Part shown: one piece after another, positions 1-5,648 of the stretch | Layout: each line of letters opens with the position of its first letter | Position numbering within the stretch: position 1 is the first letter of the stretch | NCBI GenBank assembly: GCA_910586275.1 | Contig: CAJUIM010000094.1 | Location: 1-14,898, forward strand | Direction: 5' to 3' | Source: an uncultured Lachnospiraceae bacterium | Lineage (GTDB): Bacteria > Bacillota > Clostridia > Lachnospirales > Lachnospiraceae | Length of the DNA: 14,898 bases | Program-made: the position numbers and the translations under genes | The notes under the pieces: model-generated | Seen by the model: the letters and a program-made list of their open reading frames with translations, nothing else | Told to the model about the DNA's origin: nothing | Database searches by the model: none

Positions 1-2
1 CA

Positions 3-188
3 ATCTATGTTGAAAAATTAGAAAACGGTATCTTGATTGTGAAAAATGTTCCATGCAAAAAATGTTCCCAATGCGGTGAGGAATTTTTTTCAATGGCAAT
101 TATGAAAGAAATTGAAAGATTAAGCAAACAAGCAGGAAAAATTATCAGTGAAGTTATGATTATTGATTACAGATTCATTCCCTCTTGA
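3..188 (+). CDS. YgiT-type zinc finger protein, C-terminal part (cut by window edge)
   Basis: An open frame enters from the left edge without a start codon and ends at TGA 186-188, giving 61 residues. It carries a CxxC pair (CKKCSQCGEEFF) after a stretch reading NGILIVKNVPCKKC, followed by a helical part with IERL and a terminal IIDYR. This layout matches the zinc-binding half of YgiT/MqsA-type antitoxins, which normally begin with another CxxC; that part would lie to the left of the window. In the family these proteins are antitoxins or regulators, usually paired with a small toxin (MqsR- or DUF4258-type) upstream, which cannot be seen here. The family assignment is by pattern only. Confidence 0.7.
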   Translation: MYVEKLENGILIVKNVPCKKCSQCGEEFFSMAIMKEIERLSKQAGKIISEVMIIDYRFIPS

Positions 189-345
189 TTATATTTTGTA
201 TTGGCTCCATCCGCTGTGTCAAAGGGAGCAAATTCTTTCTGCCCCTCCGGTCTTTCAAAGAATTTCTGAATTTCCGGAAGCAGACAGCGGGCAAGGGCTT
301 CTATTTCATGTTGGGGAATATTTGTGTCCGGTTGCTTTTTGCCAT
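167..345 (-). pseudogene. Small ICE-type hypothetical gene with a frameshift just after the start
   Basis: On the minus strand a good ribosome binding site (GGAAAGGTGATAT) leads to ATG at 345, but that frame reads only 14 codons (MAKSNRTQIF...). The long open frame runs in another phase and reads KKQPDTNIPQHEIEALARCL and on to a stop at 167-169. Adding one A to the A5 run (336-340 on the plus strand) would give MAKKQPDTNIPQHE..., joining start and body. The body resembles small helical proteins that I recall beside recombination genes in Lachnospiraceae mobile elements; this recollection is not a search result. The tail overlaps the end of the YgiT gene by about 20 bases. It is most likely a decayed gene, although a one-base sequencing error in a homopolymer would look the same. 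Confidence 0.5.
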
Positions 346-348
346 ATA

Positions 349-495
349 TCACCTTTCCTTTGTGTGTTGCTGTTGCCGCTTTACTTCCGCTGTCCGGCGG
401 ATAAGGGCGTTTGCCTCAAGCAGAAAAAGGCCGCCCGCCCCGTATATCCATAAGGTCGGAAATCAAACCGAAAAACTCTCAATTTCCACGTTCTC
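349..495 (-). pseudogene. Frameshifted 3' part of an unidentified mobile-element gene
   Basis: On the minus strand, three phases in succession give pieces of what looks like one protein end: NSENVEIESF, then FFGLISDLMDI, then YGAGGLFLLEANALIRRTAE followed by VKRQQQHTKER and a stop at 349-351. The breaks fall at a five-base A run (471-475, plus strand) and at a TATAT stretch (443-447). One extra base in the first and two in the second restore a single frame. The stop lies 3 bases before the start codon of the next broken gene, as in translationally coupled genes. I do not recognise the family. The 5' part is absent, since the sequence further upstream belongs to the plus-strand zinc-ribbon gene region. 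Confidence 0.4.
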
Positions 496-502
496 GGAAT
501 TG

Positions 503-511
503 TGGTAAAAT
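503..511 (+). promoter_or_regulatory. Possible extended -10 promoter of the zinc-ribbon gene
   Basis: TGGTAAAAT (TGn plus TAAAAT at 506-511) lies about 45 bases upstream of the start codon at 556. No good -35 box is seen 16-18 bases upstream, which an extended -10 can tolerate. Weak call. Confidence 0.3.
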
Positions 512-555
512 AAAAGAAATAAATACGAAATGAAAAGTTGAAAAGAGGTGAGAAA

Positions 556-1155
556 ATGGAGCGAATTATAGATAAGCCCTATTTTACTTATTCTGTTTAT
601 ACAGCTTTATCATCAGGATTAAATGTAAAATGTCCCAAGTGTCATGGATTTGGTATTGTAACAGCAAATGACAATACAGCTTTTTTCAAGTGCACAAATT
701 GCAGGCATACAGAAGAAAAAGACCGTACAATTTATCGTTATGATGTGCATAATCAATGTAAATGCTGTGGACGGTATTATCGAGTGAATATTCAAGATGA
801 GGACAAACAGCATTTTCAAGTTCTCCATGTTGCTTGCCCATTTTGTAAAACTATAATGTCAGGAAAAGTCCATAAAACAGCAGAAGTATTTTCTTATACT
901 GGCGACATAGAGAACGGCAAGGAACCGTATTTGGGTTTGGAGTTGTGGTTTTTGACATTTCTCCATAACAAGCCAGTTTGGGCTCTAAATCGAGAACATT
1001 TAGCCTATCTAATTGACTACCTCAGTGCTGACCTGCGTGAAAAGCCGTTCAGTATCCCAAAGAAAACACAAGCAGACCATCTTCCTACTTTTATGAAAAC
1101 AGCAAAAAACAGGGAACGTATCGTCAAGATTCTAAAAGATATGCAGAAAAAATAG
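556..1155 (+). CDS. Double zinc-ribbon protein of unknown function
   Basis: The protein has 199 residues. The start ATG at 556 is preferred over the TTG at 538 because AGAGGTGAG stands 5-6 bases before it. Cysteines lie in four CxxC pairs: C26/C29, C46/C49, C68/C71 (with C70 also present) and C94/C97. This spacing fits two successive zinc ribbons, each built from two pairs, as in TFIIB/RPA12-like or rubredoxin-like folds. The remaining 100 residues have no cysteine and include a helical stretch with WFLTFLHNKPVWALNREHLA and a basic, helical C-terminus. No signal peptide or membrane segment is seen. A nucleic-acid or protein-binding role is inferred from the ribbons alone. Its codon and base usage is AT-rich, like the other accessory genes on this side of the window. 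Function unknown. Confidence 0.7.
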   Translation: MERIIDKPYFTYSVYTALSSGLNVKCPKCHGFGIVTANDNTAFFKCTNCRHTEEKDRTIYRYDVHNQCKCCGRYYRVNIQDEDKQHFQVLHVACPFCKTIMSGKVHKTAEVFSYTGDIENGKEPYLGLELWFLTFLHNKPVWALNREHLAYLIDYLSADLREKPFSIPKKTQADHLPTFMKTAKNRERIVKILKDMQKK

Positions 1156-1172
1156 CAGAAGGGAGGGAAAGC

Positions 1173-1394
1173 ATGGAACTATCCATACAAGAACGATTGA
1201 AAGACCTGCGTGTGGAGCATTGGCTGATGCCAGAGCAGCTTGAGGAGCAGGTAAATCTCTCCAAGACTGCACTGAGCAGTTATGAAGCAAAGGACTTCAA
1301 GGACATCAGCCACTATGCCATTATCAAGCCGGCGAAGTTTTACGGCGTGACTGCTGACTATCTGCCGGAACTGTCCGAAGAAGAAAAGAAGTAG
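1173..1394 (+). CDS. Truncated XRE-family helix-turn-helix regulator, ICE type, probably decaying
   Basis: The frame encodes 73 residues, starting at ATG 1173 behind GAAGGGAGGGAAAGC, a strong binding site, 17 bases after the zinc-ribbon gene. The sequence MELSIQERLKDLRVEHWLMP, then SKTALSSYEAKDFKDISHYA and AKFYGVTADYL, follows the XRE HTH domain of regulators that are common in Firmicutes conjugative elements. From memory of that family, the protein should continue for several tens of residues after ADYL; here it ends in ELSEEEKK. Several expected positions are altered: Trp and Met-Pro stand where an RGLTLEQL-like helix start is usual, and a Pro precedes AKFYG where Leu is usual. This suggests relaxed selection. 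It may still bind DNA, but I favour a relic. Confidence 0.6.
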   Translation: MELSIQERLKDLRVEHWLMPEQLEEQVNLSKTALSSYEAKDFKDISHYAIIKPAKFYGVTADYLPELSEEEKK

Positions 1395-1511
1395 ATGAAA
1401 AAGATTGCACAGAAGTCGGACTTGCTGAAATATCCGAACCCACAGCGGGGGCGGAAATAGAAAAAGAACAAATAAAAATTTATAGAAATAAGAAAAACGA
1501 GGACGAAAAAG

Positions 1512-2411
1512 ATGAAACGAATACTTGTGACTGGTGGAACTGTATTTGCAAGTAGATATATTGCGGAATATTATGTAAAAAACGGATACGAAGTATATGT
1601 TCTTAATAGAAATACAAAAGAACAATCTAAGGGAGTAAAACTTATTCAAGCAGATAGACACAATATAGGAAAGGTACTTCAAAATATTCATTTTGACATT
1701 GTTATAGATAACGCATATACTTCATATGATGTTTCATTATTGCTTAATGCTTTAAATGATTACGATGATTATATCTTTATTAGCTCAAGTGCAGTTTATT
1801 CAGAGTGTTCCCCACAACCATTCGAAGAAAATACACCATTAAATGTAAATAAATTTTGGGGTAAATATGGAATGGATAAAATTGAAGCTGAAAAAACTTT
1901 ATTAGAAAGAAAACCTAATGCTTATATTCTTAGACCACCTTATTTATATGGGCAAATGAATAATATATATCGTGAAGCATTCGTTTTTGATTGTGCCTTA
2001 GCAGATAGAAAATTTTATTTACCAAAAGATGGAGAAATGAAATTGCAGTTTTTTCACATCCATGATTTGTGTAGGTTCATTGACATACTTGTAAAAAACA
2101 AACCGAAACAACATATTTTCAATGTTGGAAATAAAGAAGTTGTATCTATTCGTGAATGGGTTGAACTCTGTTATCATATAGTGGGGAAAACAGTGGAATT
2201 TATAAATGTGTATGAAAATGTTGAACAAAGAAATTATTTTAGTTTTTATGATTATGAATATTATCTTGATGTTTCTAAACAGTATAGTTTAATGAAGGAA
2301 GTAAAACCGTTAAGTGAAGGATTAAAAGAGTCATTTGAATGGTATCAGCATAATATAGATAAAGTGAATAAAAAGCCTTTTTTTAAATACATTGATAATA
2401 ATATGGTTTAA
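1512..2411 (+). CDS. NAD-dependent epimerase/dehydratase family protein (extended SDR, CSP41-like)
   Basis: The protein has 299 residues and starts at ATG 1512 after GAGGACGAAAAAG. The N-terminal Rossmann motif GGTVFASR (residues 8-15) is the GGTxFxxR variant of atypical extended short-chain dehydrogenases. Catalytic-type residues are visible: Ser 91-93 (ISSSAVYSE) and YGMDK (Tyr119, Lys123). RPPYLYGQ (141-148) follows in the usual place, as does FFHIHDLCRFI around residue 185. These enzymes typically oxidise or epimerise nucleotide sugars or related compounds with bound NAD(P); the substrate cannot be read from the sequence. The gene is much richer in A and T than the operons to the right, and its neighbours are mobile-element relics, so horizontal transfer is likely. 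There is no sugar-pathway gene beside it. Confidence 0.8.
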   Translation: MKRILVTGGTVFASRYIAEYYVKNGYEVYVLNRNTKEQSKGVKLIQADRHNIGKVLQNIHFDIVIDNAYTSYDVSLLLNALNDYDDYIFISSSAVYSECSPQPFEENTPLNVNKFWGKYGMDKIEAEKTLLERKPNAYILRPPYLYGQMNNIYREAFVFDCALADRKFYLPKDGEMKLQFFHIHDLCRFIDILVKNKPKQHIFNVGNKEVVSIREWVELCYHIVGKTVEFINVYENVEQRNYFSFYDYEYYLDVSKQYSLMKEVKPLSEGLKESFEWYQHNIDKVNKKPFFKYIDNNMV

Positions 2412-2454
2412 AAAATTCCGGTTTATCGGAGAGATACCACAGCCAGCCGAGCCA

Positions 2455-2496
2455 GTCAACGGTCAAGATGAACGGCGCAAATGCGCCGCCGTTGAC
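2455..2496. repeat. Nested perfect inverted repeat in a GC-rich patch
   Basis: The outer arms are GTCAACGG (2455-2462) and CCGTTGAC (2489-2496). Inside them, directly against the right arm, sits a hairpin with arms CGGCGCA (2473-2479) and TGCGCCG (2482-2488). All pairs are perfect. No T-run follows on either side, which argues against a simple intrinsic terminator. The patch is far more GC-rich than the epimerase gene ending at 2411. I recall similar patches in Clostridiales conjugative elements, so a transfer-, replication- or integration-related site or a leftover of an element end is possible, but this is inference. Confidence 0.55.
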
Positions 2497-2550
2497 AGTC
2501 CCGCCCGTTTTTGCTGACAGGCAATAGCATGTCCGAACAAAAACATAATT

Positions 2551-2790
2551 CTATTCGTAACTTTTCCGGCATTCCTCTATAAGAAAGGATAATTTCTCCA
2601 ACCTTTCTTCTGCGCAGATTTCTTCATATTTACAGCAGCATATTTCAAAAAGACACCCCTCCCTCGAACATACCTTCACCTTAAAGCATCTTATCCACTG
2701 CATAAAACGTACAATATTGTAAAAAACAATCAACGGAACCATTGAAGCAAGCAAAATACCTATCGTATAATCAAAAAGCATTCCCAGCAT
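2551..2790 (-). CDS. Small Cys-rich membrane protein, unknown function
   Basis: The protein has 79 residues with ATG at 2790, preceded by AAAGGGGGATAAGAT, a strong binding site that supports a real gene. One hydrophobic segment (about residues 8-27, YTIGILLASMVPLIVFYNIV) is followed by a mostly charged tail. The tail holds eight cysteines (35, 41, 46, 51-53, 59, 74), including a CCC triplet, then an acidic, helical end. With Arg and Lys just after the segment (R28, R34, K37, K39), the tail probably lies in the cytoplasm, where the cysteines could bind metal or respond to redox state. I do not recognise the family. It is transcribed away from the XRE gene at 3105. Confidence 0.6.
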   Translation of the reverse strand: MLGMLFDYTIGILLASMVPLIVFYNIVRFMQWIRCFKVKVCSREGCLFEICCCKYEEICAEERLEKLSFLIEECRKSYE

Positions 2791-2912
2791 ATCTTATCCC
2801 CCTTTACTTTCCATCTTAATGGCATCCCAATCCGATACTCCAAAAAGAAATTGTTACTTTGCCTTATAAACACTTTAACACAAAATTTTCTTCTCCACAA
2901 GAATAATTTGTT

Positions 2913-3101
2913 AGTTATCACCTCACATACTTTTGAATAAGTTAACGTTACAATTTTATAAGGTAATGGTCAATACGCGGAGCAGTAATAGAACAGTTAC
3001 AATTTGATCATAATATAAACACAATACAGCAGAATATTGGAAATTTAAGCAGAGAAAAATTTGCCCCGTACCGGATGTCTCAACTCCATTAGGTGATAAC
3101 T
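2913..3101. repeat. Widely spaced perfect 11-bp inverted repeat around the XRE promoter region
   Basis: AGTTATCACCT (2913-2923) and AGGTGATAACT (3091-3101) are exact inverted copies about 170 bases apart. The right copy overlaps the ribosome binding site of the XRE gene at 3105. The left copy lies between that gene and the divergent membrane-protein gene. The pair could be two operator sites for the XRE protein, or the trace of a duplicated gene start. Confidence 0.4.
2988..3092 (+). pseudogene. Relic of a second copy of the downstream XRE regulator (5' part)
   Basis: The frame from ATA at 2988 reads IEQLQFDHNINTIQQNIGNL and on to a stop at 3090-3092. It aligns with MEQIQFDENIYNTIRQNIRK of the intact gene just downstream, both in protein and in DNA. 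The position of the natural ATG (3117 in the intact gene) is ATA here, one codon is missing after ENI, and after about 22 codons the similarity is lost. The stop codon lies just before the start of the intact gene. This is best read as a degenerate tandem duplicate or the remains of a related regulator. Confidence 0.55.
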
Positions 3102-3104
3102 TGT

Positions 3105-3365
3105 ATGCATAACAGGATGGAACAAATACAATTTGACGAAAATATTTATAACACAATACGACAGAATATCAGGAAATACCGTAAAGAAAAAGGAATGACT
3201 TCAGCCCAGCTTGCAGAAATGGTTGACCTTTCCCATGATTTTATAAGACAGATAGAAAGCGAAAAAGTCGGGTACAATTTCTCCGTTGAAACTTTTTATA
3301 AGATCTCTGTTGCGTTAGACGTAAGTTTAGATAAATTAATAGAAAAGCAGCAGACAGACACTTGA
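3105..3365 (+). CDS. XRE-family helix-turn-helix transcriptional regulator
   Basis: The protein has 86 residues from ATG 3105, which has AGGTGA eight bases upstream. GTG 3093 and ATG 3117 are alternative starts, and homology with the upstream relic points to 3117 as the ancestral one. The single HTH_XRE domain covers nearly the whole protein: NIRKYRKEKGMTSAQLAEMV, then DLSHDFIRQIESEK and a helical end with VSLDKLIEKQQ. Such small proteins are usually dimeric repressors acting at their own promoter and at neighbours in mobile elements or toxin-antitoxin loci. The divergent Cys-rich membrane protein gene is the obvious candidate target. It is the last accessory gene before the chromosomal-looking block. 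Confidence 0.8.
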   Translation: MHNRMEQIQFDENIYNTIRQNIRKYRKEKGMTSAQLAEMVDLSHDFIRQIESEKVGYNFSVETFYKISVALDVSLDKLIEKQQTDT

Positions 3366-3476
3366 TACGGATAATTCGGACAGCCATTTCTTTTTATCCG
3401 CATTATCCATATCTCCATATACTATATAACGTCCAAACCCATTCTGCATATGAATCAAAACGAGTTTGGCGTCTAT

Positions 3477-4277
3477 TCATTCTTTATCACTCAGCACATT
3501 CAGGTACTTCTCTGCAAGTATCTTGGGAATTTTTCCATTCCCGGCCAAAATATCCGACATATAGCCGGTTCCTGCCTCTTTCCCTGCATAATCCAACACC
3601 AGCCCTCCTGCCTCCCTCACCAGCAGCATGCCTGCCGCAAAATCCCACAGCTTCAATCCCCGCTCAAAATACCCTTCGATCCTGCCGCACGCCACATTGG
3701 CCAAATCCAAGGCCGCCGAACCGGTTCTCCGGAAATCCTGGCAATCCATGAAAACAGACAGAAACACGGGAAAATTTTCCGCTGCCATTTCTTTATAATA
3801 CGGGGAAGTGCCGATGGAAATAAGGCTCTCTCCCATTGTTTCCGCACTGCTGACCCGAATAGGCTTTCCGTTTAAATAAGAGCCCTTCCCCTCTTCGGCC
3901 CAAAACATTTCATTGGCATAGGGATTATAAACTATCCCCATAACAGTCTTACGGTTGTCCATCAGAGCCAACGAAACTGCACTGTTCCTATAATCATGAA
4001 TCAAGTTGGTCGTCCCGTCCACCGGGTCCAATACCCATACCAAACCATCCCTGTCAATCTCATCGTTGCATTTCTCCTCCCCCATGAACTGCACTGCCGG
4101 ATATGCTTCCTGAAGCCTTTCATAAATGAACCGCTGCACCGCAACATCCACTTCCGTCACATAATCCGCTATGCCTTTTTCTTTCGTATGCCTTGCCGCC
4201 TCCCTATCCTGAAAAAGCTTCCCGGACTCCGATATGATTTCTTTCACTTTATCAATCTCTATTTCACACTGCCTCAA
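3477..4277 (-). CDS. Inositol monophosphatase-family protein (SuhB/CysQ-like phosphatase)
   Basis: The protein has 266 residues, the usual length of the family. Metal-binding motifs are all present: GEE (66-68), DPVDGTTN (84-91) and WDFAAG (211-216), giving Glu67/68, Asp84, Asp87 and Asp212 for two or three Mg ions. These enzymes remove phosphate from inositol 1-phosphate or related small phosphates such as 3'-phosphoadenosine 5'-phosphate; which one cannot be told. The start is TTG at 4277, chosen because GGGAGGG lies 8-9 bases upstream and no ATG fits. The gene ends the minus-strand operon, 83 bases after the 75-residue ORF. It ends only 111 bases from the XRE gene coming the other way; a weak pair CGGATAA/TTATCCG (3368-3374, 3395-3401) lies between them, without a T-run. 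Confidence 0.9.
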   Translation of the reverse strand: MRQCEIEIDKVKEIISESGKLFQDREAARHTKEKGIADYVTEVDVAVQRFIYERLQEAYPAVQFMGEEKCNDEIDRDGLVWVLDPVDGTTNLIHDYRNSAVSLALMDNRKTVMGIVYNPYANEMFWAEEGKGSYLNGKPIRVSSAETMGESLISIGTSPYYKEMAAENFPVFLSVFMDCQDFRRTGSAALDLANVACGRIEGYFERGLKLWDFAAGMLLVREAGGLVLDYAGKEAGTGYMSDILAGNGKIPKILAEKYLNVLSDKE

Positions 4278-4360
4278 CCTTAAGTTCCCTCCCTTCTTCC
4301 GATTAGCTGCATCTTACCATTGGCCGGCTGATACTCTTCCTTCACGCTCCGGATATCCCC

Positions 4361-4588
4361 TTACTTCTCGTTATCCGGCCGCCCCGCATTCAAATCCGTG
4401 TAACAGTCCAACAGCCCCACCGTCTCATTTGCCGGCCTGCCATACATATTGCAGCATTTATGGGAAACTTCCGCTCCTTTGTCACTGCCTTCCTCCATTT
4501 CCACACTCATCCGTACCACTCCCATCTGCGTTTCCCCATCCAGATGCCTTAAGATATCCTCAATTAAACGTTCATCGTCCATATCCAT
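4361..4588 (-). CDS. 75-residue hypothetical protein of the MoxR operon
   Basis: ATG at 4588 follows GCAGGAGGGAAT, a very strong binding site, with a second ATG at 4582 that has more usual spacing; the frame is open further upstream to 4615 but without a better start. The protein begins MDMDDERLIEDILRHLDGET, is acidic, and has a Cys-Cys pair in the middle (VSHKCCNMYG) plus one more Cys near the end (LLDCYTDL). There is no membrane segment. It lies 67 bases after the leucine-rich-repeat gene and 83 bases before the phosphatase gene, on the same strand. I do not recognise it. The ribosome binding site and position support a real gene, possibly a small partner of the proteins encoded around it. 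Confidence 0.6.
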   Translation of the reverse strand: MDMDDERLIEDILRHLDGETQMGVVRMSVEMEEGSDKGAEVSHKCCNMYGRPANETVGLLDCYTDLNAGRPDNEK

Positions 4589-4655
4589 ATTCCCTCCTGC
4601 CGCCCGGCATATCATTGCCTATCCCCCTTGAGACAAAGATTCTCTTCAAACCGTC

Positions 4656-5615
4656 TTACAAATCCAGCGAAAGCCCGTCAAAAAAATCCCTGTGTTCCAT
4701 CCGCTCCGCCTTATATCGAATAAGAAAGGCCTTCATTTCCGCATACTCTCCCGGCATATCCGCCAAAAGCGAATCAAAGTTATCCTCTGTCACGCCTCCT
4801 ATTTCCGCAAATTTCTGGAAATATTCCTGTTTATGTCCGTATTCCTTCAGAAGAACTTCCCAGCTTTCCTCCGATTCACACCCTTTTGTATGCGACACAA
4901 GATAAGCCTTCAGTTTTTCTTCCGCACTTGCCGACAGCCCGATGGGATTCATCAGCCGGAGCAGTGCCAGACGCACCTTCCCCTTACGCTTGTTCTTTAT
5001 GAATTCCTCCAAGCTGCTGCCATAGTCCTCCTCCCCGCAGAGAATCATTTTCGTATACCCTTCCCCGTCCCCCTCATCCATTACCGCATTCATTTTCGCA
5101 TCCCATTTCCGTATCCACTCCTGCGAGCCGGCCTCCAGCGGATTCATCAAATATTCCGTATCCAGCAGCCCTGCACCGGCCGCCAGCAATGCTGCTTCCT
5201 GGCTTTCGGCATCCCTTTCATTTCCCGCCTTTTTGCCAATATTCTCTTCGCCCTCCCCCGGCTCATACGCAAAAATCCGCCTCACATTGGGACATTCCAT
5301 AAAGATCCTGCTCCCAAGCTTCATTTCCTTTTTGGGGAGCCATACGTTCTCCAAATTCGTGCAGTAGGCAAATGCCCAGTCCCCGATTTCCTCCGTTGTG
5401 CCGGGCAGTACTACCTTCCGCAGCTGCTTCCGGCTAAGAAACGTCTTTTTGGAAATAGCCTTTACGCAAAGCCCTTCTATTTGCTCGGGCACCCGTACTT
5501 CCGTATCCGTGCCGCTATAGTCCGTGAGCCTTACCCATTTTTCTTCCGCTGCGCCTTCTATGACATACGCCATGATACCATCCGATGTTTTCACTGTCCC
5601 TTTTCGTCCATCCAT
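4656..5615 (-). CDS. Leucine-rich repeat protein (BspA/LRR_5 type), cytoplasmic
   Basis: The protein has 319 residues, ATG at 5615 after AGTAAGGAAT. The N-terminal third (about 39-115) carries BspA-type repeats: VRVPEQIEGLCVKAISKKTF, then LRKVVLPGTTEEIGDWAF and LENVWLPKKEM...IFMECPN. Unlike most BspA-like proteins it has no signal peptide, so it should stay in the cytoplasm. The rest (about 140-319) is acidic, probably helical, and of no family I can name; it ends ERMEHRDFFDGLSLDL. LRR_5 modules bind other proteins. The gene follows the MoxR gene by 33 bases on the same strand. It is therefore a candidate adaptor or client of the MoxR/VWA pair, by inference from context. Confidence 0.75.
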   Translation of the reverse strand: MDGRKGTVKTSDGIMAYVIEGAAEEKWVRLTDYSGTDTEVRVPEQIEGLCVKAISKKTFLSRKQLRKVVLPGTTEEIGDWAFAYCTNLENVWLPKKEMKLGSRIFMECPNVRRIFAYEPGEGEENIGKKAGNERDAESQEAALLAAGAGLLDTEYLMNPLEAGSQEWIRKWDAKMNAVMDEGDGEGYTKMILCGEEDYGSSLEEFIKNKRKGKVRLALLRLMNPIGLSASAEEKLKAYLVSHTKGCESEESWEVLLKEYGHKQEYFQKFAEIGGVTEDNFDSLLADMPGEYAEMKAFLIRYKAERMEHRDFFDGLSLDL

Positions 5616-5648
5616 ATTCCTTACTGCTCCAATTTTATCCTGCCCGCT

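Noticed and set aside
1357..1555. Acidic, Lys-rich open frame overlapping the end of the XRE gene and the start of the epimerase
   Set aside because: It has no start codon with a binding site and no recognisable domain. It may be a fragment of an element gene, but it cannot be supported.
1179..1691. Minus-strand 170-codon frame rich in Phe, Leu and Ser
   Set aside because: It is antisense to the XRE and epimerase genes and has the composition expected of a shadow frame.
3366..3476. Possible terminator between the XRE gene and the phosphatase gene (CGGATAA/TTATCCG)
   Set aside because: The stem is only 7 bp with a 20-base loop and no T-run on either strand.
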